A DNA stretch of 64,000 nt, from positions 3,348,001 to 3,412,000 of the forward strand of contig NZ_CP061721.1 in the NCBI RefSeq assembly GCF_014764445.1, in the 5' to 3' direction. Made by a program: the position numbers and the translations under genes. The notes beneath the pieces were generated by a model that was not told the DNA's origin, did not search any database, and was given only the letters and a program-made list of their open reading frames with translations. Source of the stretch: Pseudarthrobacter sp. BIM B-2242. Its GTDB lineage: Bacteria; Actinomycetota; Actinomycetes; Actinomycetales; Micrococcaceae. This document shows, in pieces, positions 16,580 to 24,045 of this stretch; positions within the stretch are counted from its first letter, which is position 1, and the number at the start of each line of letters is the position of its first letter.

Positions 16580-16585
16580 ACCGAA
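16572..16585. promoter_or_regulatory. candidate metal-repressor operator overlapping the start of the metal-importer operon
   Basis: TTAGGCATACCGAA (minus strand TTCGGTATGCCTAA) is an imperfect palindrome with five of seven pairs, resembling DtxR/MntR-family sites. It covers the ATG at 16577-16579 and would block transcription or translation initiation. The regulator is not in the window. Confidence 0.4.
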
Positions 16586-16637
16586 TATTCTACGGGACGC
16601 CGAACTGGGGCCGCAATGTGACGCCACCCGCTTCCCT

Positions 16638-16707
16638 CGCCCAACTAGGTAGCGCTAACTGTCGTTTTGGAGCCCCATAACGACAGTTAGCGCTACCTAG
16701 TTGGGCG
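16638..16707. repeat. REP-like intergenic palindrome, copy A
   Basis: Perfect 29-bp arms (16638-16666 and 16679-16707) surround the loop TTGGAGCCCCAT. The arm core is CTAGGTAGCGCTAACTGTCG. The same core returns at 37371-37438 and 43370-43435. It lies between divergent genes, just before the CPBP promoter. Confidence 0.9.
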
Positions 16708-16712
16708 GGCGA

Positions 16713-16718
16713 TAGGCT
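16713..16718 (+). promoter_or_regulatory. -10 element (TAGGCT) of leaderless CPBP gene
   Basis: TAGGCT lies 6 nt before ATG 16725, with no Shine-Dalgarno sequence. Confidence 0.55.
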
Positions 16719-16724
16719 GAACCC

Positions 16725-17486
16725 ATGGCGACAATCCACCGGCGACCACCCGCTCCGCAGCCCGAGCTCTACCGGTTTTCGGCCCTCGACTTCACCACCG
16801 TGGCCCTGTACGTCGCCGCGGCCGGACTCTTCGCCGTTGCCGGTGAACTGCTCGCCCCGTTCCTGCGCCAGCTGGCACCCAGCCCCGCCGCGGCGTCGTA
16901 CGGGGTGAATCTGTTGTTCTACGGGTCCGTCGGGATCCTGGCCGTGATCGCCGCCCGCCGGGTGATGGCCAGGGACCTCCGGGTGCTGGCCACCCGGCCA
17001 TGGTTCACGCTCCTGATGATCCCCACCGCGGTGATCGCCATGATGATCCTCACCGCCATCGTGGTGACCGCGGCCGGCGGCGTGCAGACCTCCGCCAACC
17101 AGGCCGGACTCCAGGAGCTTATGCAGCAGGTCCCCGCCTGGCTCATGGTGCCCGTGGTGGTCATCGTGGGCCCTTTTGTGGAGGAGTACATCTTCCGGCA
17201 CCTGCTGATCGGCAAGCTCAGCCGCAAACTGAACATCTGGCTGTGCTGCGGCCTGTCCGTGGTGCTGTTCGCCGCCCTCCACATCGTGGGCCAGGAAGCC
17301 ATCACGCTCCCCGCCCTGCTGCCGTACCTGGCCATGGGCGCCACGCTGGTCTTTGTGTATGTCTGGACCGGCAGGAACCTTATGTTCGCCTACTTTGTGC
17401 ACGCGGCGAAGAACCTGCTGGCCGTGGTGTTCATCTACGCCATCCCGCCCGAGCTGTTCGAGCAGCTCCAGCAGGTCCAGCCTTAA
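16725..17486 (+). CDS. CPBP-family intramembrane glutamic/metallo-protease
   Basis: This 253-residue membrane protein has about six to eight helices and the CPBP (ABI/CAAX-protease-like) motifs: Glu153-Glu154 with Arg158 in EEYIFRH, His186 in FAALH, and His226/Asn230 in HAAKN. The glutamates and histidines form the active site in the membrane. Bacterial members act in peptide processing, regulated proteolysis or bacteriocin immunity; the target here is unknown. The gene stands between a REP-like palindrome and the VOC gene and appears to be leaderless. Confidence 0.88.
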   Translation: MATIHRRPPAPQPELYRFSALDFTTVALYVAAAGLFAVAGELLAPFLRQLAPSPAAASYGVNLLFYGSVGILAVIAARRVMARDLRVLATRPWFTLLMIPTAVIAMMILTAIVVTAAGGVQTSANQAGLQELMQQVPAWLMVPVVVIVGPFVEEYIFRHLLIGKLSRKLNIWLCCGLSVVLFAALHIVGQEAITLPALLPYLAMGATLVFVYVWTGRNLMFAYFVHAAKNLLAVVFIYAIPPELFEQLQQVQP

Positions 17487-17541
17487 CAGTTCCGGCCCAA
17501 CAGGGGGCCGGCTCCCCTATCCATCAGCAAGCCGCCGCGCG

Positions 17542-17547
17542 TAGGTT
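17542..17547 (+). promoter_or_regulatory. -10 element (TAGGTT) of leaderless VOC gene
   Basis: TAGGTT lies 6 nt before ATG 17554, with no Shine-Dalgarno sequence. Confidence 0.5.
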
Positions 17548-17553
17548 GGTGGG

Positions 17554-17994
17554 ATGGGACTGAAGATCCAGATTGTGGTGGACAGCAAGAACCCGCACGA
17601 GCTCGCCGACTGGTGGGCGGAGACCCTGGACTGGGCTGTGGAACCTCAGGACGAGGGCTTCATCCGGTCCATGATCAGCCAGGGCTACGCCACGGAAGCG
17701 GAAACCCTCACCCACAACGGCAAACTCGTCTGGCGCACAGGACAGGCTATCCGGCCGCCGGAGGAACTCGAGGCTCAAGCGCCCGCCCACCGCGTGCTGT
17801 TCCAGGCAGTCCCGGAAGGGAAGACCGTCAAGAACCGTGTCCACTGGGACGTGCGGCTGGACGGGCGGGACAAGGAAGAAGTCCGGAAGCGACTCGAAGC
17901 CCGCGGGGCCACCTTCCTCTGGACCGCGAACGAGGGCCCGCACGAGTGGCACACCATGGCTGACCCGGAAGGCAACGAGTTCTGCATCAGCTGA
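17554..17994 (+). CDS. VOC superfamily protein (glyoxalase-like domain)
   Basis: The 146-residue protein has two beta-alpha-beta-beta-beta modules of the vicinal-oxygen-chelate fold (IQIVVDSKNPHELADWWAETL and VHWDVRLDGRDKEEVRKRLEARGA, ending MADPEGNEFCI). Actinobacterial proteins of this Glyoxalase_6 type are common and mostly uncharacterised. A metal-dependent role is possible but the chelating residues are not clear-cut. It lies 21 nt before menB and has its own promoter, so a link to menaquinone synthesis is not implied. Confidence 0.82.
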   Translation: MGLKIQIVVDSKNPHELADWWAETLDWAVEPQDEGFIRSMISQGYATEAETLTHNGKLVWRTGQAIRPPEELEAQAPAHRVLFQAVPEGKTVKNRVHWDVRLDGRDKEEVRKRLEARGATFLWTANEGPHEWHTMADPEGNEFCIS

Positions 17995-18003
17995 CCCGAT
18001 TAC

Positions 18004-18009
18004 TAGACT
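18004..18009 (+). promoter_or_regulatory. -10 element (TAGACT) of leaderless menB
   Basis: TAGACT lies 6 nt before GTG 18016, just after the VOC gene stop codon, and there is no Shine-Dalgarno sequence. Confidence 0.55.
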
Positions 18010-18015
18010 TGTCCG

Positions 18016-18969
18016 GTGAGCAACCAAATTCCCGCCAAGGTGTCCGACGTCTTTGACCCCACCCGCTGGCGCACCGTCTCCGGCTTCGATGACTTCCAGG
18101 ACATGACGTACCACCGGCAGGTGGAGCGCTCCGGGGATGGCACCGTAACCAGGGACCTGCCCACCGTCCGGATCGCGTTCAACCGCCCCGAGGTCCGCAA
18201 CGCGTTCCGCCCCGGCACCGTGGACGAGCTCTACCGCGCCATGGACCACGCCCGTATGACCCCGGACGTCGCCACCGTCCTGCTCACCGGCAACGGCCCC
18301 TCCCCCAAGGACGGCGGCCACTCGTTCTGCTCCGGCGGGGACCAGCGGATCCGCGGCCGCGACGGCTACCGGTACGCGGAAGGTGAGACCAAGGAAACCA
18401 TCGACCCCGCCCGCGCCGGCCGCCTCCACATCCTGGAAGTCCAGCGGCTGATGCGGACCATGCCCAAGGTGGTCATCGCCGTCGTGAACGGCTGGGCAGC
18501 CGGCGGCGGGCACTCCCTGCACGTGGTCTCCGACCTCACCATCGCCTCCCGCCAGCACGGCAAGTTCAAGCAGACCGATGCCACCGTGGGAAGCTTCGAC
18601 GCCGGATACGGCTCCGCACTGCTGGCCCGCCAGATCGGCCAGAAGACCGCCCGCGAGATCTTCTTCCTGGCCCGCGAGTACTCCGCCGAAGACATGGTCC
18701 GCATGGGCGCCGTAAACGAGGCCGTGGACCACGAACGGCTCGAGGAAGTGGCCCTGGAATACGCCGCGGACATTGCCCGCCAGTCACCCCAGGCCATCCG
18801 CATGCTCAAATTCGCCTTCAACCTCGCCGACGACGGCCTGGCAGGCCAGCAGGTCTTCGCCGGCGAAGCCACCCGCCTGGCCTATATGACGGACGAGGCC
18901 GTGGAAGGGAAGGAAGCGTTCCTGGAGAAACGCGACCCTGACTGGTCCCGCTTCCCCCATTACTTCTAA
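18016..18969 (+). CDS. menB: 1,4-dihydroxy-2-naphthoyl-CoA synthase
   Basis: This 317-residue crotonase-fold enzyme closes the second ring of the naphthoate in menaquinone synthesis, turning O-succinylbenzoyl-CoA into DHNA-CoA. Clear features are the oxyanion-hole segments HSFCSGGDQRIRG and NGWAAGGGHSLH, the DATVGSFDAGYGS loop and the MenB C-terminal EKRDPDWSRFPHYF end. The N-terminus (FDDFQDMTYHR) is typical for the actinobacterial enzyme. GTG 18016 is the start. menE follows after 13 nt. Confidence 0.96.
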   Translation: MSNQIPAKVSDVFDPTRWRTVSGFDDFQDMTYHRQVERSGDGTVTRDLPTVRIAFNRPEVRNAFRPGTVDELYRAMDHARMTPDVATVLLTGNGPSPKDGGHSFCSGGDQRIRGRDGYRYAEGETKETIDPARAGRLHILEVQRLMRTMPKVVIAVVNGWAAGGGHSLHVVSDLTIASRQHGKFKQTDATVGSFDAGYGSALLARQIGQKTAREIFFLAREYSAEDMVRMGAVNEAVDHERLEEVALEYAADIARQSPQAIRMLKFAFNLADDGLAGQQVFAGEATRLAYMTDEAVEGKEAFLEKRDPDWSRFPHYF

Positions 18970-18982
18970 GGCAGGACGGCAC

Positions 18983-20194
18983 ATGAACATCGGACGCCAG
19001 CACATCGGCCCCCTGGACATTGAACCGGCGCTCACCGCCCTGGCGGCCGCCCTCCGCGGTGAGGGCCCCGCCGTCGAACTATCCATCAGCCCTGACGGCG
19101 AACTGGTGGTGGGGCACACCGAAACCCCCGGCTGCGACGACGCCGTGGCAGTGGTGCGCACGTCTGGCTCGACCGGCGCGCCGAAGGCCACCGTCCTGAC
19201 CGTCGAGTCACTGGCCGCGTCCTCCATGGGCACAGCGCTGGCACTCCAGGGCGAAGGCCAGTGGCTGCTTGCCCTTCCGGTCCAGTTCGTGGCCGGCGTT
19301 CAGGTGCTGGTGCGCTCGCTGTTTGCCGGCACACGGCCGTGGGTCATGGACATGTCCGGCGGTTTCACGCCCGAAGCGTTCACGGCGGGCGCCCTGGAGC
19401 TCACGGATCCCATCCGATTCACCTCGCTGGTGCCTACCCAGCTGCAGCGCCTCCTGGACGCCCCGTCCCCGGAGACCCTGGCTGTCCTGCGGCGTTTCGA
19501 CGGCATCCTGCTGGGCGGCGCACCGGCGTCGGCCGGGCTCCTGAAGGACGCCCGCGAGGCCGGGCTGCGGATCATCACCACTTACGGCTCGGCGGAAACC
19601 TGCGGGGGCTGCGTCTACGACGGCGTGCCGCTGACCGGTGTGGAGGTCCGGATCGCCGAGGACGGCCGGATCCTGCTGGGCGGCGACACCGTGGCCGCCG
19701 GATACCTCGACGCGCCCGAAAGCACTGACACGTTTTATGAGGAAGACGGCGTGCGCTGGTACCGCACGAACGATCTGGGCTCCGTGGACGCGGACGGCCG
19801 GCTCACCGTGCTGGGCCGCGCCGACGACGTCATTATCACCGGCGGCGTCAAGGTCTCCGCGGCGCACGTACAGGAAGAGCTGGAAAAGTCCGACGGCGTC
19901 GCAGCGGCTTTTGTGGCCGGTGTCCCGTCCGCGGAATGGGGCCAGGCCGTGGCCGCCTATGTTGCGCTGGCCGGCGGCGCCTCCGGCGCCGATGCTTTGG
20001 CAGCTCCCCCCGGCGACGCCCCCTCCGGCGCCGGGGATCACGCCGTCGTGCTTGAACAGAGATGGCACGCCCGGCTGGGACTGCTGGCCCCGAAAACAAT
20101 CCTCACCGCCAGTGAGCTGCTGATGCTTCCCAACGGCAAGCCGGACCGCCTGGCCATGATCGAGCGGCTCAACGCCCTGCACCAGGGAAAGTAG
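18983..20194 (+). CDS. menE: O-succinylbenzoate-CoA ligase
   Basis: This 403-residue adenylate-forming enzyme activates O-succinylbenzoate with ATP and CoA, feeding MenB. The P-loop TSGSTGAPKATVLT, the TYGSAETCGGCVYDG block, YRTNDLG and the hinge GRADDVIITGGVKVSAAHVQEEL are all present, as is the C-terminal catalytic Lys in LPNGKPDR. It is shorter than many AMP-binding ligases, as usual for actinobacterial MenE. An Ala/Gly/Pro-rich insertion (about 330-350) lies in the C-terminal domain. It follows menB closely with a Shine-Dalgarno AAGGCAGGA. Confidence 0.93.
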   Translation: MNIGRQHIGPLDIEPALTALAAALRGEGPAVELSISPDGELVVGHTETPGCDDAVAVVRTSGSTGAPKATVLTVESLAASSMGTALALQGEGQWLLALPVQFVAGVQVLVRSLFAGTRPWVMDMSGGFTPEAFTAGALELTDPIRFTSLVPTQLQRLLDAPSPETLAVLRRFDGILLGGAPASAGLLKDAREAGLRIITTYGSAETCGGCVYDGVPLTGVEVRIAEDGRILLGGDTVAAGYLDAPESTDTFYEEDGVRWYRTNDLGSVDADGRLTVLGRADDVIITGGVKVSAAHVQEELEKSDGVAAAFVAGVPSAEWGQAVAAYVALAGGASGADALAAPPGDAPSGAGDHAVVLEQRWHARLGLLAPKTILTASELLMLPNGKPDRLAMIERLNALHQGK

Positions 20195-20202
20195 AGTAGA
20201 GC

Positions 20203-20230
20203 TGCACCGGCCGCCCCCGCAGCCGGTGCA
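20203..20230 (+). terminator. hairpin between menE and menA
   Basis: A 9-bp stem, TGCACCGGC with GCCGGTGCA, lies just after the menE stop codon. It has no U-tract, so it may lower rather than stop readthrough into menA. Confidence 0.45.
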
Positions 20231-20274
20231 CACCGTTTCACCGTTTTCCCCCAACCCAACACGAGGTACTCACC

Positions 20275-21156
20275 GTGGCCACAGCCGCACAATGGATCCA
20301 AGGCGCCCGCCTCCGCACTTTGCCGGCCGCCATCGCCCCCGTGCTGATCGGCACCGCCGCAGCCTACGAGCTGGATTCGTTCCGCCCCGTGAACGCCGTG
20401 CTGGCCGCCCTGGTGGCGCTGCTCCTGCAGGTCGGCGTGAACTACGCCAACGACTACTCCGACGGCGTCCGCGGCACCGACGAGGACCGGGTGGGACCGC
20501 TGCGGCTGGTGGGCTCCGGCGCTGCCAAACCCGAGCACGTCAAGTATGCGGCGTTTGGTACGTTCGCCCTGGCCATGCTGTTTGGCCTGGCACTGGTGGT
20601 GATCACCCAGAGCTGGTGGCTGATCCTGGTGGGGATCGGCTGTGTGATGGCGGCCTGGGGCTACACCGGCGGCAAGAACCCGTACGGCTACATGGGCCTG
20701 GGTGACGTTTTTGTGTTTGTCTTCTTCGGCCTCGTGGCCACGCTCGGCACCACCTACACCCAGGCCGGTCAGGTCAGCCTGTCGGCGGTGATCGGCGCGA
20801 TCGGCACGGGCCTGATTGCCTGCGCCCTGCTGATGGCCAACAACGTCCGCGATATCCCCACGGATATCCAGGCGGGCAAGAAGACCCTGGCCGTGCGGCT
20901 GGGCGATAAACACGCCCGCGAAAGCTACGTGCTGATGCTCGCGGTGGCCATCCTACTGGTGGTGATCCTTGCACCCGGGCGCCCATGGATCCTGATCGTG
21001 CTGCTGCTCATCCCGGCCTGCCTGATGCCCGCCTGGCTGATGATCAACGGCCGCAAGCGCAAGAGCCTGATCCCCGTCCTCAAGCAGACCGGCCTGATCA
21101 ACCTCGGCTACAGCCTGCTGTTCACACTGGGACTGGTACTCAGCCACGGTTTCTAG
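20275..21156 (+). CDS. menA: 1,4-dihydroxy-2-naphthoate polyprenyltransferase
   Basis: This 293-residue UbiA-type membrane prenyltransferase attaches the polyprenyl chain to DHNA, giving demethylmenaquinone. The first Asp-rich site is NYANDYSDGVRGTDEDR and the second is NNVRDIPTDIQAGKKTLAVRLG; about eight to nine helices surround them. GTG 20275 is the start, with a CACGAGGTACTC Shine-Dalgarno. The stop codon region overlaps the convergent DUF4229 gene by 4 nt. Confidence 0.95.
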   Translation: MATAAQWIQGARLRTLPAAIAPVLIGTAAAYELDSFRPVNAVLAALVALLLQVGVNYANDYSDGVRGTDEDRVGPLRLVGSGAAKPEHVKYAAFGTFALAMLFGLALVVITQSWWLILVGIGCVMAAWGYTGGKNPYGYMGLGDVFVFVFFGLVATLGTTYTQAGQVSLSAVIGAIGTGLIACALLMANNVRDIPTDIQAGKKTLAVRLGDKHARESYVLMLAVAILLVVILAPGRPWILIVLLLIPACLMPAWLMINGRKRKSLIPVLKQTGLINLGYSLLFTLGLVLSHGF

Positions 21157-21464
21157 GCGTCGGGAGTCTTCGGGGTGGTATTCCGGATGGTGACGTCGGT
21201 ACTGGCATCCGTGAGGCGGTCCTCGGCGGCGGCATCCGCGGCCTCACCGGCGTTGGGCCCCGGCTTTGTCTTGCCGGTGAACCGGTCATGCAGGGCGGCC
21301 GCAGCTTCGTCGCGCTGCTTCTGGAAGAACAGGTAGCTGACGGCGAAGGCAATCAGCGCCGCGCAGACAACAGACAGCAACGCCCCCAACTGCAGGAACA
21401 TAAACAAGACGAAGAGCGGCGCAAACAGCGCCAGCCGGATCAGGGAGTATCTCAGGAAAGCCAC
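21153..21464 (-). CDS. DUF4229 membrane protein
   Basis: The product has two hydrophobic helices in the first 45 residues (LIRLALFAPLFVLFMFLQ and LLSVVCAALIAFAVSYLFF), then a basic FQKQRDEAAAALHDRF segment and an acidic tail. It fits DUF4229, a small actinobacterial family of unknown role often next to menA. Two GTG codons are adjacent: the second, at 21464, has minus-strand TAAACT exactly 6 nt upstream, so I choose it over 21467. It overlaps menA tail to tail. Confidence 0.8.
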   Translation of the reverse strand: MAFLRYSLIRLALFAPLFVLFMFLQLGALLSVVCAALIAFAVSYLFFQKQRDEAAAALHDRFTGKTKPGPNAGEAADAAAEDRLTDASTDVTIRNTTPKTPDA

Positions 21465-21470
21465 CACCCA

Positions 21471-21476
21471 AGTTTA
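21471..21476 (-). promoter_or_regulatory. -10 element (TAAACT) of leaderless DUF4229 gene
   Basis: Minus-strand TAAACT lies 6 nt before GTG 21464. It faces the divergent -10 box at 21512-21517, so two promoters share a 60-bp region. Confidence 0.5.
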
Positions 21477-21511
21477 GCCGCCCCGCCTGAACGCCAAACC
21501 CCTGCGGACGA

Positions 21512-21517
21512 TAGACT
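21512..21517 (+). promoter_or_regulatory. -10 element (TAGACT) of leaderless PLDc_N gene
   Basis: TAGACT lies 7 nt before ATG 21525, with no Shine-Dalgarno sequence. Confidence 0.55.
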
Positions 21518-21524
21518 TAATGGC

Positions 21525-21926
21525 ATGCTCTTCCGTGTGGCTCTGGCCGTGGCAGTACTCGTCATCTTTGTGTATGGATTGGTGGACGTGATCCGTACTG
21601 ACGCCCGCCTGACCCGGGGGATCTCCAAGCCCGCATGGATCATCGTCATGATCGTGCTTCCCGTGATCGGCGCCATCCTCTGGCTGCTGATGGGGCGTCC
21701 CCGGAACACGCCTCCTGCCCGGCGCGCCTACAGCGGCCCCACCGCCCCGGACGATGATCCCGACTTCCTCCGGAACCTGGAGGTCCGCCGCCGGAAACAG
21801 GCCGAAGCAGCCCGCCTCAAGAAACTCAAGGATGACCTGGAGGCGAAGGCCGACGACGGTCCCGCCGGCGCCGGACCGGACAGCACAGGAGACGCAGACA
21901 CCCACGACACCGGCGACGTGAAGTAG
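21525..21926 (+). CDS. PLDc_N-domain membrane protein
   Basis: The 133-residue product starts with two helices of the phospholipase D N-terminal domain (VALAVAVLVIFVYGLVDVIRTD, then PAWIIVMIVLPVIGAILWLLMGRP), followed by a cytoplasmic charged, coiled-coil-like segment (RKQAEAARLKKLKDDLEAKA) and a Gly/Asp tail. No catalytic HKD motif is present, so it is only the membrane module, a common actinobacterial protein of unknown function. It is followed after 5 nt by the 198-residue membrane protein. Confidence 0.85.
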   Translation: MLFRVALAVAVLVIFVYGLVDVIRTDARLTRGISKPAWIIVMIVLPVIGAILWLLMGRPRNTPPARRAYSGPTAPDDDPDFLRNLEVRRRKQAEAARLKKLKDDLEAKADDGPAGAGPDSTGDADTHDTGDVK

Positions 21927-21931
21927 GACCT

Positions 21932-22528
21932 ATGCCACAGCACCCCGACGGAAACCCCCAACTGCCAGTTGCGCCCGCCGGGGCTGCTTCGCCCCCTCCT
22001 CCCCCGCCGCGGCCGGGCCTGTCCTACGCCGCACCGGCTCCCATCCTGGTGATTCCGCCGGCCCCGCGCAGCATACGGCTGGGCCGGGCCCTTTGGCTGT
22101 CCAGTTTCGTCGCCGGGCTTGCCGTCCTGGTGGGCTCTTTCCTCACCCGGGATTCCCATCTGGAGCGGCTCCGCGCCGTCGTGGACGAGATGGCGCCGGG
22201 CGGGGATGACGCCGCCCTCACCACGTCCACGGCCATCGTTTTTTGGGGCAGCGGCGGTGCCCTGCTTCTGTTGATCCTTCTCCAGGCGGCCCTGCTGGGG
22301 GCTGTCTCCGGCCGCCGCGGGTGGGCCCGCTGGCTCATGATCCTGCTCCTGGCCGGGCAGGTGGGCGTGATGGCCGTGACAGCAGTCTTCCTCGTTCCCG
22401 AGGGCGACGCCGGCAGTTACGTTCTTATCCTTTGGGCCGCCCAGGTGCTCCTGGCCTTCGCCGGCCTCCTGGCACTGCTGATGCCTTCGGCCCACCGCTG
22501 GTTTAAGTCACGGCGGAACCGGCCCTAG
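21932..22528 (+). CDS. Pro-rich four-helix membrane protein, unknown
   Basis: The 198-residue product has a Pro/Ala-rich cytoplasmic N-terminus (about 1-45, with a run of prolines) and four membrane helices (about 52-70, 100-125, 133-155, 160-185). I do not recognise the family. It follows the PLDc_N gene by 5 nt with a TAGGA site, so it is probably cotranscribed. It ends 23 nt before the end of the convergent dynamin-like gene and marks the border of the accessory block. Confidence 0.75.
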   Translation: MPQHPDGNPQLPVAPAGAASPPPPPPRPGLSYAAPAPILVIPPAPRSIRLGRALWLSSFVAGLAVLVGSFLTRDSHLERLRAVVDEMAPGGDDAALTTSTAIVFWGSGGALLLLILLQAALLGAVSGRRGWARWLMILLLAGQVGVMAVTAVFLVPEGDAGSYVLILWAAQVLLAFAGLLALLMPSAHRWFKSRRNRP

Positions 22529-22551
22529 CAGGCCGTCGCGGGCGCCCGCTG

Positions 22552-24045
22552 TCAGGCAGGTTGCTTGTGCAGGTGCACCCCGGCGGCCTCAGCCAGGATG
22601 CCCTCACAGCTGCGCACCACTACCCGGCACACATCCAGTACGGATCGGTCCGTCAGCGGATTCTCGGCCAGCAGCCGCCACCGGTGAAGGACGCGGTGGG
22701 CCTCCGCGCTGATCTCGTCCCGCGACGCCTCCGGCTCCAGGCCCAGCCTCAGATGGGCTGCCACGCCCTCACCGCCAACGATCCGCTCGGCCTCCACGGC
22801 CAGTTCGTGCTTCAGCGTGACCCCGGTGGTCCGCAGCGTGGCCAGCAGGCCCAGTTCCCTGAACTCGTGGGCGTTGATCTGGAGCCGTTCCAGTGCTGTG
22901 GCCAGGTGCCCCGTTCCGTCCCGGGGTGAGTTGCGGAGCAGGGTTTCCACCCCCACCAGGGCGGTGCGGGCCTTGAGTGCGTCCGCGCGTGCATGGAACT
23001 GGCCCGCCAGCATGGCCAGCAGCGGGTCCAGGCCGCTGCGCCTGGCCAGCTCGTGGGCCAGTGGCGTGGGGTCCGTAAAGCCTGCCCGGATCAGGACTAC
23101 GGCCAGCCGGATTCCGAACAGTCCGAACCGCTCCAGCAGCTGCTTCCGTGCCTCGGCGGTGAGGCCGTCCGGAACGCCCGCCCGCAGAAACCTGTCCGCG
23201 GAGAGCAGCAGGCGCTCCCGTTCCGCCCGGTCCAAGGTGGAGAGAAGTGCCAGCGACTCGTAGTCGGACTGGCGCATGCTCCGGGCACTCTGGGCCAGCA
23301 GACCGGCCACCGGGACCACCCCCAATGCCAGCTTGCGCAGGCCGGGGTCCCGGCGGTACCGCTCTGCGATTTCTCCGGCCGAGAGCAGGGAATCGATCCG
23401 CCCGGCGCCGATTTCGTCGGCCCGGGACAAAACCGCCAGGGCGTTGACTGTTCCCGAACGGCCGGCCTCGGTGTCCTTGAAGGACTCCAGGAACCGCAGA
23501 TCGGCGGCATGCATATGCCGCATCAGGTACACAATGGCGTCCGCTTCGGAGGGCGAGTCGGCAGGAGTGAGGAAATTGACGGACCGGGCAGAAACGTCGC
23601 CGGACAGGGAAGCGATGCCAGGGGTGTCGATCAGGGTGACGTTCCGCAGGCTTTCCGACGGCCATTCCACCACCAGTCGTTCCACGTCCTCCGCCCGGTC
23701 CCTGCCGAGATCGAAGACGAGGCGCCCGTTGCTTCGTCGCAGGGGAAGCGGGCGGGGTTCGCCCGCAACGGGATGGAGCATGATGCGGGGCGAGTGGGCG
23801 AACCGGTACCAGGTGACGATGCGGGTGCATTCACCGGTGTCCGTGGGGGCGATCTCCTCCCCGATGATGGCGTTGAGAAGGGTTGATTTTCCGGCTTTCA
23901 CCATTCCGGCCACGGCGATCCGCAGAGGCTCCGACAACCTTGCGGCCCAGCCTTCCAGAGCCTCCACCGCAGCGGGGTCATCGCGGTAGGCGGCAAGCGC
24001 CTCCTGGATCAGGTCCGCTACTCCCGCGACCGTGGTCACCTTCAT
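22552..24045 (-). CDS. dynamin-like GTPase (IniC-type partner)
   Basis: This 497-residue protein has a dynamin-type G domain: P-loop GMVKAGKST at 47-55, switch-1 Thr region (APTDTGECT), G3 DTPG at 140-143 and a degenerate G4 (SRADE). A mostly helical stalk follows. I see no clear membrane helix, which fits IniC of mycobacteria rather than IniA. It should hydrolyse GTP and work with the larger dynamin encoded just upstream. Its ATG overlaps that gene's stop codon (ATGA), so the two are made together. Assignment to IniC is by domain type and gene order, not by sequence comparison. Confidence 0.85.
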   Translation of the reverse strand: MKVTTVAGVADLIQEALAAYRDDPAAVEALEGWAARLSEPLRIAVAGMVKAGKSTLLNAIIGEEIAPTDTGECTRIVTWYRFAHSPRIMLHPVAGEPRPLPLRRSNGRLVFDLGRDRAEDVERLVVEWPSESLRNVTLIDTPGIASLSGDVSARSVNFLTPADSPSEADAIVYLMRHMHAADLRFLESFKDTEAGRSGTVNALAVLSRADEIGAGRIDSLLSAGEIAERYRRDPGLRKLALGVVPVAGLLAQSARSMRQSDYESLALLSTLDRAERERLLLSADRFLRAGVPDGLTAEARKQLLERFGLFGIRLAVVLIRAGFTDPTPLAHELARRSGLDPLLAMLAGQFHARADALKARTALVGVETLLRNSPRDGTGHLATALERLQINAHEFRELGLLATLRTTGVTLKHELAVEAERIVGGEGVAAHLRLGLEPEASRDEISAEAHRVLHRWRLLAENPLTDRSVLDVCRVVVRSCEGILAEAAGVHLHKQPA

